NCBI GenBank assembly: GCA_030832095.1
Contig: JAURJT010000022.1
Location: 1 to 64,000 of the forward strand
DNA: 64,000 nucleotides
From: Gammaproteobacteria bacterium
GTDB lineage: Bacteria > Pseudomonadota > Gammaproteobacteria > Burkholderiales > Burkholderiaceae_B
Direction of reading: 5' to 3'
The notes under the pieces are model-generated. The model was not told where the DNA came from. It worked only from the letters and a program-made list of their open reading frames with translations, and made no database searches. Positions 10,751 through 21,032 of the stretch are shown here, piece by piece (position 1 is the first letter of the stretch; every line of letters starts with the position of its first letter). The position numbers and the translations under genes were made by a program.

Positions 10751-11221
10751 GTGAATCTGAACGCGACGATCTTTTTCCAGATGATCGTGTTCTTTGTCTT
10801 GGCGTGGGTCACGATGAAATTCATCTGGCCCCCTTTGACGAAGGCAATCGACGAGCGACGCCAAAAAATCGCTGAAGGCTTAGCTGCTGCCGAAAAAGGC
10901 AAAGCAGACTTGGCTCAGGCTCAGGCGCGAGTTGGTTTGATCGAGGCATCTGCGAAATCTGAATTACATGCACGCATGACGGATGCTGAGAAGCACGCAA
11001 CGCAGATCATTGAGCAGGCGCGTGCTGAGGCTGAAATTGAGCGTGCTCGCATCTTGGCGCAGGCGAAGCAGGATGCCGCCCAAGAAGTCACACGTGCTCG
11101 CGATGCCCTGCGCAATGACGTAGCCAATTTGGCTGTGAAAGGTGCCGAGCAAATCCTGAAGCGTGAAGTTAACGCAAGTGCTCACGCCGAGCTGCTCACG
11201 CAGCTTAAGGCTCAGCTTTAA
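10751..11221 (+). CDS. atpF: ATP synthase Fo subunit b
   Basis: Subunit b is the peripheral stalk that holds F1 against Fo rotation. The 156-residue protein has one N-terminal membrane helix (about residues 5-25, ending FIWPPL). A long charged, alanine-rich helix follows, as expected for the b dimer. The start is GTG at 10751, giving [10 protein letters not shown], which matches family N-termini. It is separated from atpE by 129 bp that hold only the hairpin. Confidence 0.96.
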   Translation: MNLNATIFFQMIVFFVLAWVTMKFIWPPLTKAIDERRQKIAEGLAAAEKGKADLAQAQARVGLIEASAKSELHARMTDAEKHATQIIEQARAEAEIERARILAQAKQDAAQEVTRARDALRNDVANLAVKGAEQILKREVNASAHAELLTQLKAQL

Positions 11222-11236
11222 ACTCAGGGATACGCC

Positions 11237-11776
11237 ATGGCAGAACTTTCCACCCTCGCGCGCCCCTACTCTGAGGCCTTGTTTGCTGTTGCCAAAGGTA
11301 ACAGTGGTGGTCTGGGCGTTTGGGCTGAGCAAGCACAACGGCTAGCGCATGTGGCGGCTAATGGTAATGTGCGTTCGGCGATGGCCGATCCGCGTTTAAC
11401 TAATACGCAGCGTGCCGATATCTTCTTAAGTTTGGTGCAGCCAGCGGTCGACAAGCATTTTAAAAACTTTGTCGAATTGCTAATTGCGAACGGCCGGTTG
11501 TTACTTTTGCCGCAAATAGCACAGCAATTTCAAGCCCTCAAAGACGAAGCTGAGGGTGTGGCGCAAGCAAATATCACCAGCGCATTTCCGATGTCTGAAG
11601 ATCAGATCTCACAACTCATTGCGTTGTTAGAACCGAAATTCGGTCTCAAGCTAAAGCCCCACGTAACCGTAGATGCCGCCTTAATTGGTGGAGTCCGCGT
11701 GCTCGTGGGTGACCACGTACTCGATACATCCGTGCAAGCTCAGTTAGTACGCATGCGCGACACGCTGGCGGCTTAA
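11237..11776 (+). CDS. atpH: ATP synthase F1 subunit delta
   Basis: The delta subunit joins the b stalk to the top of the alpha3beta3 head. The 179-residue protein starts [16 protein letters not shown], typical of AtpH. It ends with the conserved [20 protein letters not shown] region at its C-terminus. It lies 15 bp after atpF and 31 bp before atpA, within one transcription unit. Confidence 0.96.
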   Translation: MAELSTLARPYSEALFAVAKGNSGGLGVWAEQAQRLAHVAANGNVRSAMADPRLTNTQRADIFLSLVQPAVDKHFKNFVELLIANGRLLLLPQIAQQFQALKDEAEGVAQANITSAFPMSEDQISQLIALLEPKFGLKLKPHVTVDAALIGGVRVLVGDHVLDTSVQAQLVRMRDTLAA

Positions 11777-11807
11777 CCGTCAGTTAAAAGATTTCAGGAG
11801 TCTGAAC

Positions 11808-13349
11808 ATGCAACTCAATCCGTCAGAGATTAGCGAAATTCTCAAGAGCCGAATCGAAGGTTTGGGCACTTCGTCCGACATTCGTACACAGGGCACGGTC
11901 GTTTCCGTGACCGACGGCATCACCCGTATTCACGGTCTTTCAGACGCGATGCAAGGTGAAATGCTTGAGTTTCCAAACAATGTGTTTGGTTTGGCCTTGA
12001 ACCTCGAGCGCGACTCTGTTGGCGCCGTGGTTTTGGGTGACTATACGGGTATTTCTGAAGGCGATCCAGTTAAAACAACTGGTCGCATTCTTGAGGTTCC
12101 AGTTGGCCCCGAGCTGCTCGGTCGCGTGGTTAACGCCTTGGGCGTGCCAATCGACGGCAAGGGCCCGGTTAATGCTAAAGAAACCGACATTATCGAAAAA
12201 GTGGCGCCTGGCGTGATTGCGCGTCAATCTGTGTCGCAGCCAATGCAAACTGGTTTGAAGTCAATTGATGCAATGGTGCCAATCGGACGCGGCCAGCGTG
12301 AGTTGATTATTGGTGATCGTCAAACAGGCAAAACCGCTGTTGCCGTTGATGCCATTATTAATCAAAAAGGTAAAAACGTTAAGTGTATTTACGTTGCTAT
12401 TGGTCAAAAGGCCTCAACGATTAATAACGTGCTGCGTAAGCTCGAAGAGCACGGCGCAATGGAATACACCACAATTGTTGCTGCTACGGCGTCTGACTCG
12501 GCTGCAATGCAGTATTTGTCAGCCTACGCCGGTTGCACCATGGGTGAATATTTTCGCGATCGCGGCGAAGACGCCCTGATTGTTTATGACGATTTGACCA
12601 AACAGGCTTTTGCTTATCGTCAAGTGTCACTGCTGCTGCGTCGTCCGCCAGGCCGTGAAGCTTATCCAGGCGATGTGTTCTATCTGCACTCACGTTTGCT
12701 TGAACGCGCTGCACGCGTGAACGAAGCTTATGTTGAGAAGTTCACCAAAGGCGCCGTTAAAGGTAAAACTGGTTCTTTGACAGCACTGCCAATTATCGAA
12801 ACCCAAGCGGGTGACGTGTCTGCTTTCGTGCCGACTAACGTGATTTCGATTACTGACGGTCAGATCTTTCTTGAAACAGATTTGTTTAATGCTGGTGTGC
12901 GCCCTGCTATCAACGCCGGTATTTCGGTATCGCGTGTGGGCGGTGCGGCTCAAACGAAGATCATTAAAAAGCTGTCTGGCGGTATTCGTACTGACTTGGC
13001 GCAGTATCGTGAATTGGCAGCTTTCGCGCAGTTTGCGTCTGACCTTGACGATGCAACGCGCCGCCAGCTCGAGCGCGGTAAGCGCGTGGTTGAGCTCTTG
13101 AAGCAGCCGCAGTACCAACCTTTGCAGGTCTGGGAACTCGGTGTGATCCTGTTTGCTGCGAATAATGGCTACCTTGATGATGTTGATGTTTCCAGTGTCT
13201 TGCCGTTTGAGAAAGGTCTGAAAGACCACCTCAAAAACAAAAACGCTGCAATGATCGAACGCATTGAAAGTTCAAAAGAGTTGTCCAAGGATGACGAAGC
13301 CGAACTTGTTACTGCGTTGAGTGAATTTAAAAAGCACGGTACGTTCTAA
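11808..13349 (+). CDS. atpA: ATP synthase F1 subunit alpha
   Basis: Alpha is the non-catalytic nucleotide-binding subunit of the F1 head. It is 513 residues, the standard length. The Walker A motif GDRQTGKT is at 169-176, at the same position as in E. coli. The ATP synthase signature ([10 protein letters not shown]) lies in the C-terminal third. A ribosome-binding site AGGAG precedes the ATG. A 96-bp gap with two small inverted repeats (13363-13397 and 13415-13428) separates it from atpG. Confidence 0.98.
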   Translation: MQLNPSEISEILKSRIEGLGTSSDIRTQGTVVSVTDGITRIHGLSDAMQGEMLEFPNNVFGLALNLERDSVGAVVLGDYTGISEGDPVKTTGRILEVPVGPELLGRVVNALGVPIDGKGPVNAKETDIIEKVAPGVIARQSVSQPMQTGLKSIDAMVPIGRGQRELIIGDRQTGKTAVAVDAIINQKGKNVKCIYVAIGQKASTINNVLRKLEEHGAMEYTTIVAATASDSAAMQYLSAYAGCTMGEYFRDRGEDALIVYDDLTKQAFAYRQVSLLLRRPPGREAYPGDVFYLHSRLLERAARVNEAYVEKFTKGAVKGKTGSLTALPIIETQAGDVSAFVPTNVISITDGQIFLETDLFNAGVRPAINAGISVSRVGGAAQTKIIKKLSGGIRTDLAQYRELAAFAQFASDLDDATRRQLERGKRVVELLKQPQYQPLQVWELGVILFAANNGYLDDVDVSSVLPFEKGLKDHLKNKNAAMIERIESSKELSKDDEAELVTALSEFKKHGTF

Positions 13350-13445
13350 CGAGCCCGCTATCGGATCATCGCTGGCAACTGCTGCTATAGGTGATCCAAA
13401 GCAAATGGTCTGATACCTGAATGCAGGTCTGACACAGGAAGCGAA

Positions 13446-14357
13446 ATGGCAGGAATTAAGGAAATTCGTAACAAGATCAAGAGCGTGCAAAACACGCGCA
13501 AGATCACAAAGGCCATGGAAATGGTGGCCGCCTCGAAGATGCGCAAGGCGCAAGAGCGTATGCGTGCGGGCCGGCCCTATGCGACTAAGGTTCACGCAAT
13601 TGCCTCGCATTTGATGCAGGCAAATCCAGAGTACTCGCATCCCTATCTGGTTGAGCGTACAGAACTGAAGGCAGTTGGGATTGTCGTTGTTTCAACCGAC
13701 AAGGGTCTTTGTGGTGGTTTGAATACCAACATTATGCGTTTGGTGCTTTCGCGTACGCGCGATTTCAACGACAAAAATATTCGTACACAATTCACAGCCT
13801 TTGGAAACAAAAGCCTTGGTGTGTTAACTCGCATGCGCGCTGAAGTGGTGTCACAGGCAGTTGGGTTGGGCGATAAGCCTGAGCTTGATCGCCTGGTTGG
13901 CGCGGTTAAAGTGCAGTTAGATGATTTTTTAGCGGGTCGCATTGATGCGGTTTATATTGCGACGAATCGCTTCTTGAACACCATGAAGCAAGAACCAACT
14001 TTTGTTCGTTTGCTGCCGTTACCTGGCAAATTAGCAGATCCCTATAACTTGGCTTCGGCGACTGCTGTTGTAAATAGCGAAAGCGAAACGGCAGAGCACG
14101 GCTGGGATTACATCTACGAACCTGATGCTCAAACAGTCATCGACGAGTTGTTGCAGCGCTACGTCGAAGGCCTTGTGTATCAAGGTGTCGCAGAGAGCAT
14201 GGCCTCAGAGCAATCTGCCCGAATGGTGGCAATGAAAGCCGCTTCGGACAATGCGAAGAAGGTAATCGGTGACCTGCAACTTGTCTTTAATAAGACTCGC
14301 CAGGCTGCTATTACGAAAGAAATTTCAGAAATCGTGGGGGGCGCCGCGGCCGTCTAG
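13446..14357 (+). CDS. atpG: ATP synthase F1 subunit gamma
   Basis: Gamma is the rotating central shaft. The 303-residue protein starts [13 protein letters not shown] and carries the conserved [17 protein letters not shown] helix. Its C-terminal helix ends with [22 protein letters not shown], the part that sits within the alpha3beta3 head. An AGGAAG site precedes the ATG. Confidence 0.97.
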   Translation: MAGIKEIRNKIKSVQNTRKITKAMEMVAASKMRKAQERMRAGRPYATKVHAIASHLMQANPEYSHPYLVERTELKAVGIVVVSTDKGLCGGLNTNIMRLVLSRTRDFNDKNIRTQFTAFGNKSLGVLTRMRAEVVSQAVGLGDKPELDRLVGAVKVQLDDFLAGRIDAVYIATNRFLNTMKQEPTFVRLLPLPGKLADPYNLASATAVVNSESETAEHGWDYIYEPDAQTVIDELLQRYVEGLVYQGVAESMASEQSARMVAMKAASDNAKKVIGDLQLVFNKTRQAAITKEISEIVGGAAAV

Positions 14358-14402
14358 TTGTTTAGATTGCCTCCCGGTATCCCATCAGAGTTTACAAAGT
14401 AA

Positions 14403-15812
<1,410 letters not shown>

Positions 15813-15821
15813 GGATCCATC

Positions 15822-16247
15822 ATGGCTACCATCAAAGTCGACGTTGTCAGTGCAGAAACATCTTTGTACTCGGGCGATGCTAAGTTTGTAGTACTGCCCG
15901 GCGAGTCGGGTGAGTTGGGTATTTTGCCCGGCCATACCCCGCTGATCTCGCGCATTCGACCTGGTTTGGTGCGGATTGTTCTTGAGGATAATTCTGAAGA
16001 GAGCATTTTCGTGGCCGGCGGTTTGCTAGAAGTGCAACCAGGGCATGTCACTGTGCTGTCCGATACCGCGATTCGTGGTGGTGATCTTGACGAGTCGAAA
16101 GCCGAAGCTGCGCGTCTGGCTGCGCAGGATGCCTTACGTAACGCTAAAGATCAGGCCAGCATGGATGTGGTCAAAGCAGAACTCGATATGTTGGCGGCAC
16201 AAGCCTCAGCTGCTCGTCGTATTCGCGAGTTAACCAACAAGCACTAA
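15822..16247 (+). CDS. atpC: ATP synthase F1 subunit epsilon
   Basis: Epsilon is the regulatory subunit bound to gamma at the c-ring. The 141-residue protein has the N-terminal beta-sandwich ([25 protein letters not shown]). The C-terminal two-helix part is alanine-rich and ends [11 protein letters not shown]. It lies 9 bp after atpD with an AAGGATCC site. It is the last gene of the operon before a strong terminator. Confidence 0.97.
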   Translation: MATIKVDVVSAETSLYSGDAKFVVLPGESGELGILPGHTPLISRIRPGLVRIVLEDNSEESIFVAGGLLEVQPGHVTVLSDTAIRGGDLDESKAEAARLAAQDALRNAKDQASMDVVKAELDMLAAQASAARRIRELTNKH

Positions 16248-16285
16248 GCGCAGGGCGCGCTGCCGACGGTGGTAGCCCTGTTGCA

Positions 16286-16320
16286 AAAACAAATGCGCCC
16301 CTTGTGGGCGCATTTGTTTT
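16286..16320 (+). terminator. Terminator of the atp operon
   Basis: A perfect 15-bp stem (16286-16300 with 16306-16320) closes a 5-nt loop. It has an A-run on the 5' side and TTTT on the 3' side, followed by CTC. It lies 38 bp after atpC. The A-run would also let it work on the opposite strand. Confidence 0.85.
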
Positions 16321-16499
16321 CTCAGCACTTGTCGCGACCACGCCTAGGGTTGCGCATAGTATGGACTCAGCCCATCGCCTCTGCGAATCGCGAGCTCATA
16401 GGCCGGTACCAGACATCGTAAATCTGCTGATGCGTTAACTCCGACTATTCGTCAAGGCATATCAAGCCTAGCCTAGCGTTTTTTGCTTGGAGAAATACG

Positions 16500-17399
16500 A
16501 TGCGACAACAAATCGATTGCGCGGTGCTGAGGCTAGCTGCCCATCATGTGTGGCTTGAAGATGTGCTAAACGGGGCGGCACCCGCTTTGACTCGGGTCAG
16601 GCTACACCCGCTTGAATGGGAGGCGGGACAAGACCTCGAGGTCAGCACAAATGACGTTGTGACGTTGCCAGTGCAAGCGCTTGCTCAGGCTAGCGTTAGC
16701 CTGAGACGGTTTGACTTGTGCTTGCTGCCGGTATCGGTCGATACGCTGGCGTGGACGCGACAAGCACTCGCAAGGATCCCGCGCGGACCCTTTTTACCGC
16801 TCGTTGGAATCTTTCAAAACTTGAAGTCTGCTGCCATGCAAGATCTGCTCGAACTCGGTGTGTCTGATTTTGTGAGATTGCCCTTGTGTCTTGATGAGTT
16901 TCGGGCGCGCGTACTTACGACGGTCTCGCGCGTACCAAGGCCCGGCAGCTTGCGCGAGCCTGAGGCTAGCTACAGTGGGCCTGAATGGCCAAGTGGTGGG
17001 GTTGAAACGAACCACAAATCCTCAGCCATTGATCAGGGACCGAGTTTGAAGGGAAAATCTGCTGTATGCACCTCTGCCCATGGTTCGCGGGTGTTTATAA
17101 ATGCCAAACCAGTCAAGGCGAGTGCTAGCCGAGGCGTTGAGCGCCAACCCCTTCAAAATGCGATTGCCTTCAATGCTGTGCGCCATGAGGCTAGCCCCTT
17201 AGGATCTTTTCGCGACGCAAAAAATAACCTTGTCAGTCACTTTGAGCGAACCTACATTACCCAAGCGTTAATCAAACATGGCGGAAACATTGCAATGGCG
17301 GCTCGAGCTTCAAGTAAACATAGGCGAGCCTTTTGGGCGTTGATGCGTAAACACGACATCGCCGCCGAACTGTACCGGGAAGGCGACAGCGAAGACTGA
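16500..17399 (+). CDS. Fis-type HTH regulator with degenerate receiver-like N-terminus
   Basis: The 299-residue protein has two recognisable parts. Residues about 90-145 (PLVGIFQNLKSA, LLELGVSDFVRLPL, DEFRARV) resemble the second half of a response-regulator receiver. The acidic pocket and phosphorylatable Asp of a true receiver are not seen, and the KP motif is replaced by R-L-P. Residues about 245-290 (LIKHGGNIAMAARASS...AFWALMRKHDI) match the Fis/NtrC-type HTH. No sigma-54 AAA domain lies between. The middle (about 150-230) is low-complexity and polar. The target is unknown. It is monocistronic between atpC and hemE, and its DNA is unusually rich in CTAG. Confidence 0.7.
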   Translation: MRQQIDCAVLRLAAHHVWLEDVLNGAAPALTRVRLHPLEWEAGQDLEVSTNDVVTLPVQALAQASVSLRRFDLCLLPVSVDTLAWTRQALARIPRGPFLPLVGIFQNLKSAAMQDLLELGVSDFVRLPLCLDEFRARVLTTVSRVPRPGSLREPEASYSGPEWPSGGVETNHKSSAIDQGPSLKGKSAVCTSAHGSRVFINAKPVKASASRGVERQPLQNAIAFNAVRHEASPLGSFRDAKNNLVSHFERTYITQALIKHGGNIAMAARASSKHRRAFWALMRKHDIAAELYREGDSED

Positions 17400-17468
17400 C
17401 ATCCTGCTCGCCCTAACGGCCGAGGCTTTCCGCGCAGTCCGGTAAAATCACAGACTGATAATTGAAAT

Positions 17469-17491
17469 GCTAGGCATGACATATGTCTAGC
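17469..17491. promoter_or_regulatory. Palindrome upstream of hemE
   Basis: A perfect 10-bp palindrome GACATATGTC (17478-17487) is flanked by GCTAG on the left and TAGC on the right. It ends 23 bp before the hemE start. It could be an operator, but no known regulator consensus is recognised. Confidence 0.35.
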
Positions 17492-17514
17492 GCGCGACTT
17501 TAAAAAGGAACTCT

Positions 17515-18603
17515 GTGGGCGCTACACCATTACAAAACGATGTATTTTTGCGCGCACTAAAACGTGAAGCGGTACCGTACACCCCGGCGTGGTTAATGCG
17601 GCAAGCGGGGCGTTACCTGCCTGAATACAACGCGACTCGCGCACGTGCCGGCTCATTTATGGGCTTGGCACAGAGCCCGAGTTATGCGGCTGAAGTGACG
17701 CTTCAGCCGCTTGAGCGCTTTAATCTTGACGCGGCGATCTTATTTTCAGATATCTTGACCGTGCCTGATGCAATGGGTCTAGGGCTTTCGTTTGCTCAAG
17801 GTGAGGGCCCACGGTTCGCGCATCCGGTGCGTACCGAGCAAGATGTCAACAAGCTTCACGTACCCGATTTAGCAAAGCTGCAATATGTTTTCGATGCAGT
17901 CAGTCTGATACGCACTGAGTTAAATGGACGAGTGCCGCTCATTGGTTTTGCGGGTAGCCCGTTTACGGTTGCCTGCTACATGGTCGAAGGTCAGGGCAGC
18001 GACGATTATCGTTTAATCAAAAGTATGCTGTATGCGCGCCCTGATTTGTTACACCGTATTTTGCAGATTAACGCTCAAACAACAGCCCAATATTTAAATG
18101 CCCAGATTAAAGCAGGCGCCCAGGCCGTCATGATTTTTGACAGTTGGGGCGGTGTACTTGCGGATCAACTGTTTCAACAATTTTCGTTGCACTATACCCG
18201 TCAGGTGGTGCAGCAACTCATTAAAGAACACGAGGGTCGTGCTGTTCCATCGATTGTGTTCACCAAGGGTGGTGGACAATGGCTTGAGCAAATAGCAGCA
18301 TGCGGGGCCGATGCCGTAGGGCTTGATTGGACTGTCGACCTCAGTCTCGCAAGAAAGCGCGTGTCAGATTCGGTCGCCTTTCAAGGTAATCTCGATCCAA
18401 TGGCACTTTTTGGGGGCGAGTCCGCAATTCGGGCAGAAGTCCGCCGTGTGCTTGAGGCATATGGTGAGGTTGGGCGTGGTGGGCATGTGTTTAATCTTGG
18501 TCATGGCATTTCACAATTCACGCCACCCGAAGCTGTTGCTGTGTTGGTAGCCGAAGTTCGGGCTTACAGCCCCCAGTTTCATGGTGATTGCAGCCAGAGC
18601 TAA
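17515..18603 (+). CDS. hemE: Uroporphyrinogen decarboxylase
   Basis: HemE removes four acetate carboxyls from uroporphyrinogen III to give coproporphyrinogen III in haem synthesis. The 362-residue protein has the family signature [13 protein letters not shown] (Arg29 and Arg33 in RQAGR). It also has [15 protein letters not shown] and the C-terminal NLGHGI motif. The start is GTG at 17515, preceded by AAGGAA. The gene order atp-(regulator)-hemE-priA links it to the ATP synthase region. Confidence 0.96.
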   Translation: MGATPLQNDVFLRALKREAVPYTPAWLMRQAGRYLPEYNATRARAGSFMGLAQSPSYAAEVTLQPLERFNLDAAILFSDILTVPDAMGLGLSFAQGEGPRFAHPVRTEQDVNKLHVPDLAKLQYVFDAVSLIRTELNGRVPLIGFAGSPFTVACYMVEGQGSDDYRLIKSMLYARPDLLHRILQINAQTTAQYLNAQIKAGAQAVMIFDSWGGVLADQLFQQFSLHYTRQVVQQLIKEHEGRAVPSIVFTKGGGQWLEQIAACGADAVGLDWTVDLSLARKRVSDSVAFQGNLDPMALFGGESAIRAEVRRVLEAYGEVGRGGHVFNLGHGISQFTPPEAVAVLVAEVRAYSPQFHGDCSQS

Positions 18604-18670
18604 CAACGACGTGCTTTTTGAGGCGATTTTGCTTGAAAAGCCCCGCGAAATAATGATACTTTTTTGTAAG

Positions 18671-18679
18671 TTATGCACA
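18671..18679 (+). promoter_or_regulatory. DnaA box (TTATGCACA)
   Basis: TTATGCACA fits the relaxed DnaA-box consensus TTATNCACA exactly. It is preceded by AG, as is the second box 176 bp downstream, and sits in an AT-rich stretch. Confidence 0.5.
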
Positions 18680-18846
18680 AAATTTGCAAAATTAGTAAAA
18701 CCCCTTAAATTTTAATAAGCACTTTCAAATAGTGATGTATCTCATTGAATAAAAACAATAAAAGTAAATTTTTTTAAAAAGACAATGCTGCAATGTAGTT
18801 CTAAATAACGCAATACTGGTTTTGTATAAACGAGTTTTCCCCAAAG

Positions 18847-18855
18847 TTATCCACA
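18847..18855 (+). promoter_or_regulatory. DnaA box (TTATCCACA, perfect)
   Basis: TTATCCACA is the perfect consensus DnaA box. It lies 74 bp upstream of the priA ATG. Single boxes occur by chance in a genome, but two in one short AT-rich gap before a replication-restart gene is notable. Confidence 0.6.
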
Positions 18856-18929
18856 GGGGCTAAAGAATTATTTTTAAACCCCTGTTTCTCAATACTTTAG
18901 TCCATTAACAAAGAAACCACTTTAACTAC

Positions 18930-21023
18930 ATGGCTGACATTATTCCTACCCAGTGCGTCCAAGCGAGCGCTACGACACAGTGGGTTCGGGTTGCGTTAGA
19001 CGTGCCCTTGGCCGATTTATATGATTATCGGTCTACCGAGCCTGTTGAAGTGGGTGATCGCGTCATTGTTGCATTTGGGCGGCGCAAGATGATTGGCGTT
19101 GTCGTCGGCTTGCCAGAGGTGCCTGGGTATGACCCCAGCAAGGTTAAAGACGTGCTGGCAGTGTTGAAAGATATCGCGCCTTTGAGTTCAAGTTGGCTGC
19201 ATTTTGCGACTTTCGCGGCTGAATATTATCAACGTCCGTTAGGCGAAGTGATTTTGCCCGCACTGCCGATGCCCCTGCGCAGCGTGTCCTCTTATCAGGG
19301 CAAGCGCTCGGGCGCCGGCCCCGTTGTGCGTCTTGCTGCGCGCCGCGCCTCTAAACAAGAGGCCACGGCAACCTCGGTTGTGCCTCAACTGAACAGCCAT
19401 CAAGAACAGGCGGTCACAGCGCTCGTGACGGCAACGGGTTTCAAAACCTTTCTGCTCTATGGGGTGACCGGAAGCGGCAAAACAGAGGTGTATCTGCACG
19501 CGGCCGCACAGACCTTGGCGCGCGGCAAACGCGTGTTGATGTTAGTACCTGAGATTAACCTCACGCCACAATTCGAGCAGTCCTTACGGGCGCGTCTTGA
19601 GCCGGTAGCGGGCGTGAACGGAGTCGCGGTCATGCACAGTGCTCTGTCGGATGGTGAGCGCTTACGCGCTTGGTTGCGTTTGCAACGCGGCGAGGCCCGC
19701 ATTGTTCTCGGTACTCGTTTAGCCATTTTTGCGCCGCTTGACGACCTTGGTTTGATCGTCGTTGATGAAGAGCACGATCCCTCTTACAAACAACAGGATG
19801 GGTTGCGTTATTCGGCTCGAGACCTGGCGGTCTGGCGGGCACATGATCTGGGCATTCCTGTCGTGTTGGGTTCTGCGACTCCATCACTCGAGAGTTGGGC
19901 CAACGCTGAAAAATCCATCTACCAAAGGCTTGACCTGCCCGCGCGCGCGCGCGCGGTGACACTACCCTCGGTGCGTTTGGTCGATACGCGACGCTTACAG
20001 ATGGACCACGGCTTGTCCCCTCATCTTGTAGAGGCTATGCGCGCGAGGCTTGCTAACCACGAACAGGTATTGATATTTTTAAACCGTCGGGGGTACGCAC
20101 CTGCATTACATTGCAATTCGTGCGGCTGGGTGAGTCAGTGCACAAGGTGCACAACTTTTACTGTCTTGCATCGACTGACGGCGCAACGCGCGCAGCTGCA
20201 CTGTCATCATTGTGGCCTGGCACAAAATGTGCCAAAGGCGTGTCCAGATTGTGGCGATCAAGATTTACAGCCGATGGGCCGAGGCACACAGAGGGTCGAA
20301 GAGCATCTCGCCGAATTGTTTCCGGAGGCACGGGTGGTGCGAATTGACGCGGACAGCACTCGTAAAAAAGGCTCGGCCCAAGCGCTCTTTGCTAGCGTGC
20401 ATGCTGGAGAGGTCGATATTTTAGTAGGCACGCAAATGGTGGCCAAGGGCCACGACTTTGCGAATCTTGGGTTGGTGGGGGTGCTCAACGCCGATGCAAT
20501 GTTGTTTTCGCAAGACTTTCGGGCGCCAGAACGCTTATTCGCACAGCTGATGCAGGTCGCTGGGCGCGCTGGCCGTCATAGCGGACACGGCGAGGTCATT
20601 GTACAAACGGGCTATCCAGAGCAAGCGGTCTATCAGGCGTTGCTGAAACACGATTACGCCGGCTTTGCGCGACACTCGCTTCAAGAGCGCAAGGCCGCCG
20701 CCTTGCCCCCCTTTTCGTACCAAGCGCTCTTGAGCGCCGAGGCGCGCGAGCTGCCGGCTGCGCTTGATTTTTTACGTGATGCCCGTGAGCTTGCAAGCGA
20801 GTTATCTGCGCATTATCAGACTGAAGTGGTGCTGACGTTGTACGACCCAGTGCCGTTACGAATCGTGCGTGTCGACAATATGTGTCGAGCCCAGTTGCTA
20901 CTTGAATCTACTAATCGCCCTGCGTTGCAATTGTTGCTGCGACACTGGCTTAAATTACTACCCGAGCAGCCTGATGCACGTCGCGTGCGATGGCAGCTTG
21001 AGGTAGATCCACTCGAAATTTAA
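18930..21023 (+). CDS. priA: Primosomal helicase PriA
   Basis: PriA recognises stalled forks and D-loops and reloads the replicative helicase. The 697-residue protein has an N-terminal DNA 3'-end-binding domain. Walker [12 protein letters not shown] begins near residue 178, and the helicase motif DEEHDPSYKQQ lies near 278. Zinc-binding cysteine pairs from about residue 395 (CNSC, CTRC, CHHC, CPDC) are the PriA hallmark. It is followed 9 bp later by rep, a functional partner in fork restart. Confidence 0.97.
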   Translation: MADIIPTQCVQASATTQWVRVALDVPLADLYDYRSTEPVEVGDRVIVAFGRRKMIGVVVGLPEVPGYDPSKVKDVLAVLKDIAPLSSSWLHFATFAAEYYQRPLGEVILPALPMPLRSVSSYQGKRSGAGPVVRLAARRASKQEATATSVVPQLNSHQEQAVTALVTATGFKTFLLYGVTGSGKTEVYLHAAAQTLARGKRVLMLVPEINLTPQFEQSLRARLEPVAGVNGVAVMHSALSDGERLRAWLRLQRGEARIVLGTRLAIFAPLDDLGLIVVDEEHDPSYKQQDGLRYSARDLAVWRAHDLGIPVVLGSATPSLESWANAEKSIYQRLDLPARARAVTLPSVRLVDTRRLQMDHGLSPHLVEAMRARLANHEQVLIFLNRRGYAPALHCNSCGWVSQCTRCTTFTVLHRLTAQRAQLHCHHCGLAQNVPKACPDCGDQDLQPMGRGTQRVEEHLAELFPEARVVRIDADSTRKKGSAQALFASVHAGEVDILVGTQMVAKGHDFANLGLVGVLNADAMLFSQDFRAPERLFAQLMQVAGRAGRHSGHGEVIVQTGYPEQAVYQALLKHDYAGFARHSLQERKAAALPPFSYQALLSAEARELPAALDFLRDARELASELSAHYQTEVVLTLYDPVPLRIVRVDNMCRAQLLLESTNRPALQLLLRHWLKLLPEQPDARRVRWQLEVDPLEI

Positions 21024-21032
21024 TACGGTGCT

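Larger units (their letters stand above)
18604..18929. other. AT-rich intergenic region between hemE and priA
   Basis: This 326-bp gap has no supportable gene and is conspicuously AT-rich, with runs of T and A around 18700-18780. It holds two DnaA boxes in the same orientation (listed separately). It also has a loose inverted repeat, ACAGGGG at 18853-18859 against CCCCTGT near 18880. No clear sigma-70 pair was found. Confidence 0.7.

Noticed and set aside
18604..18929. Chromosomal origin oriC
   Set aside because: It has only two DnaA boxes and no dnaA, dnaN or mnmG nearby, and hand counts show no strand-composition switch. It is kept only as a finding to check.
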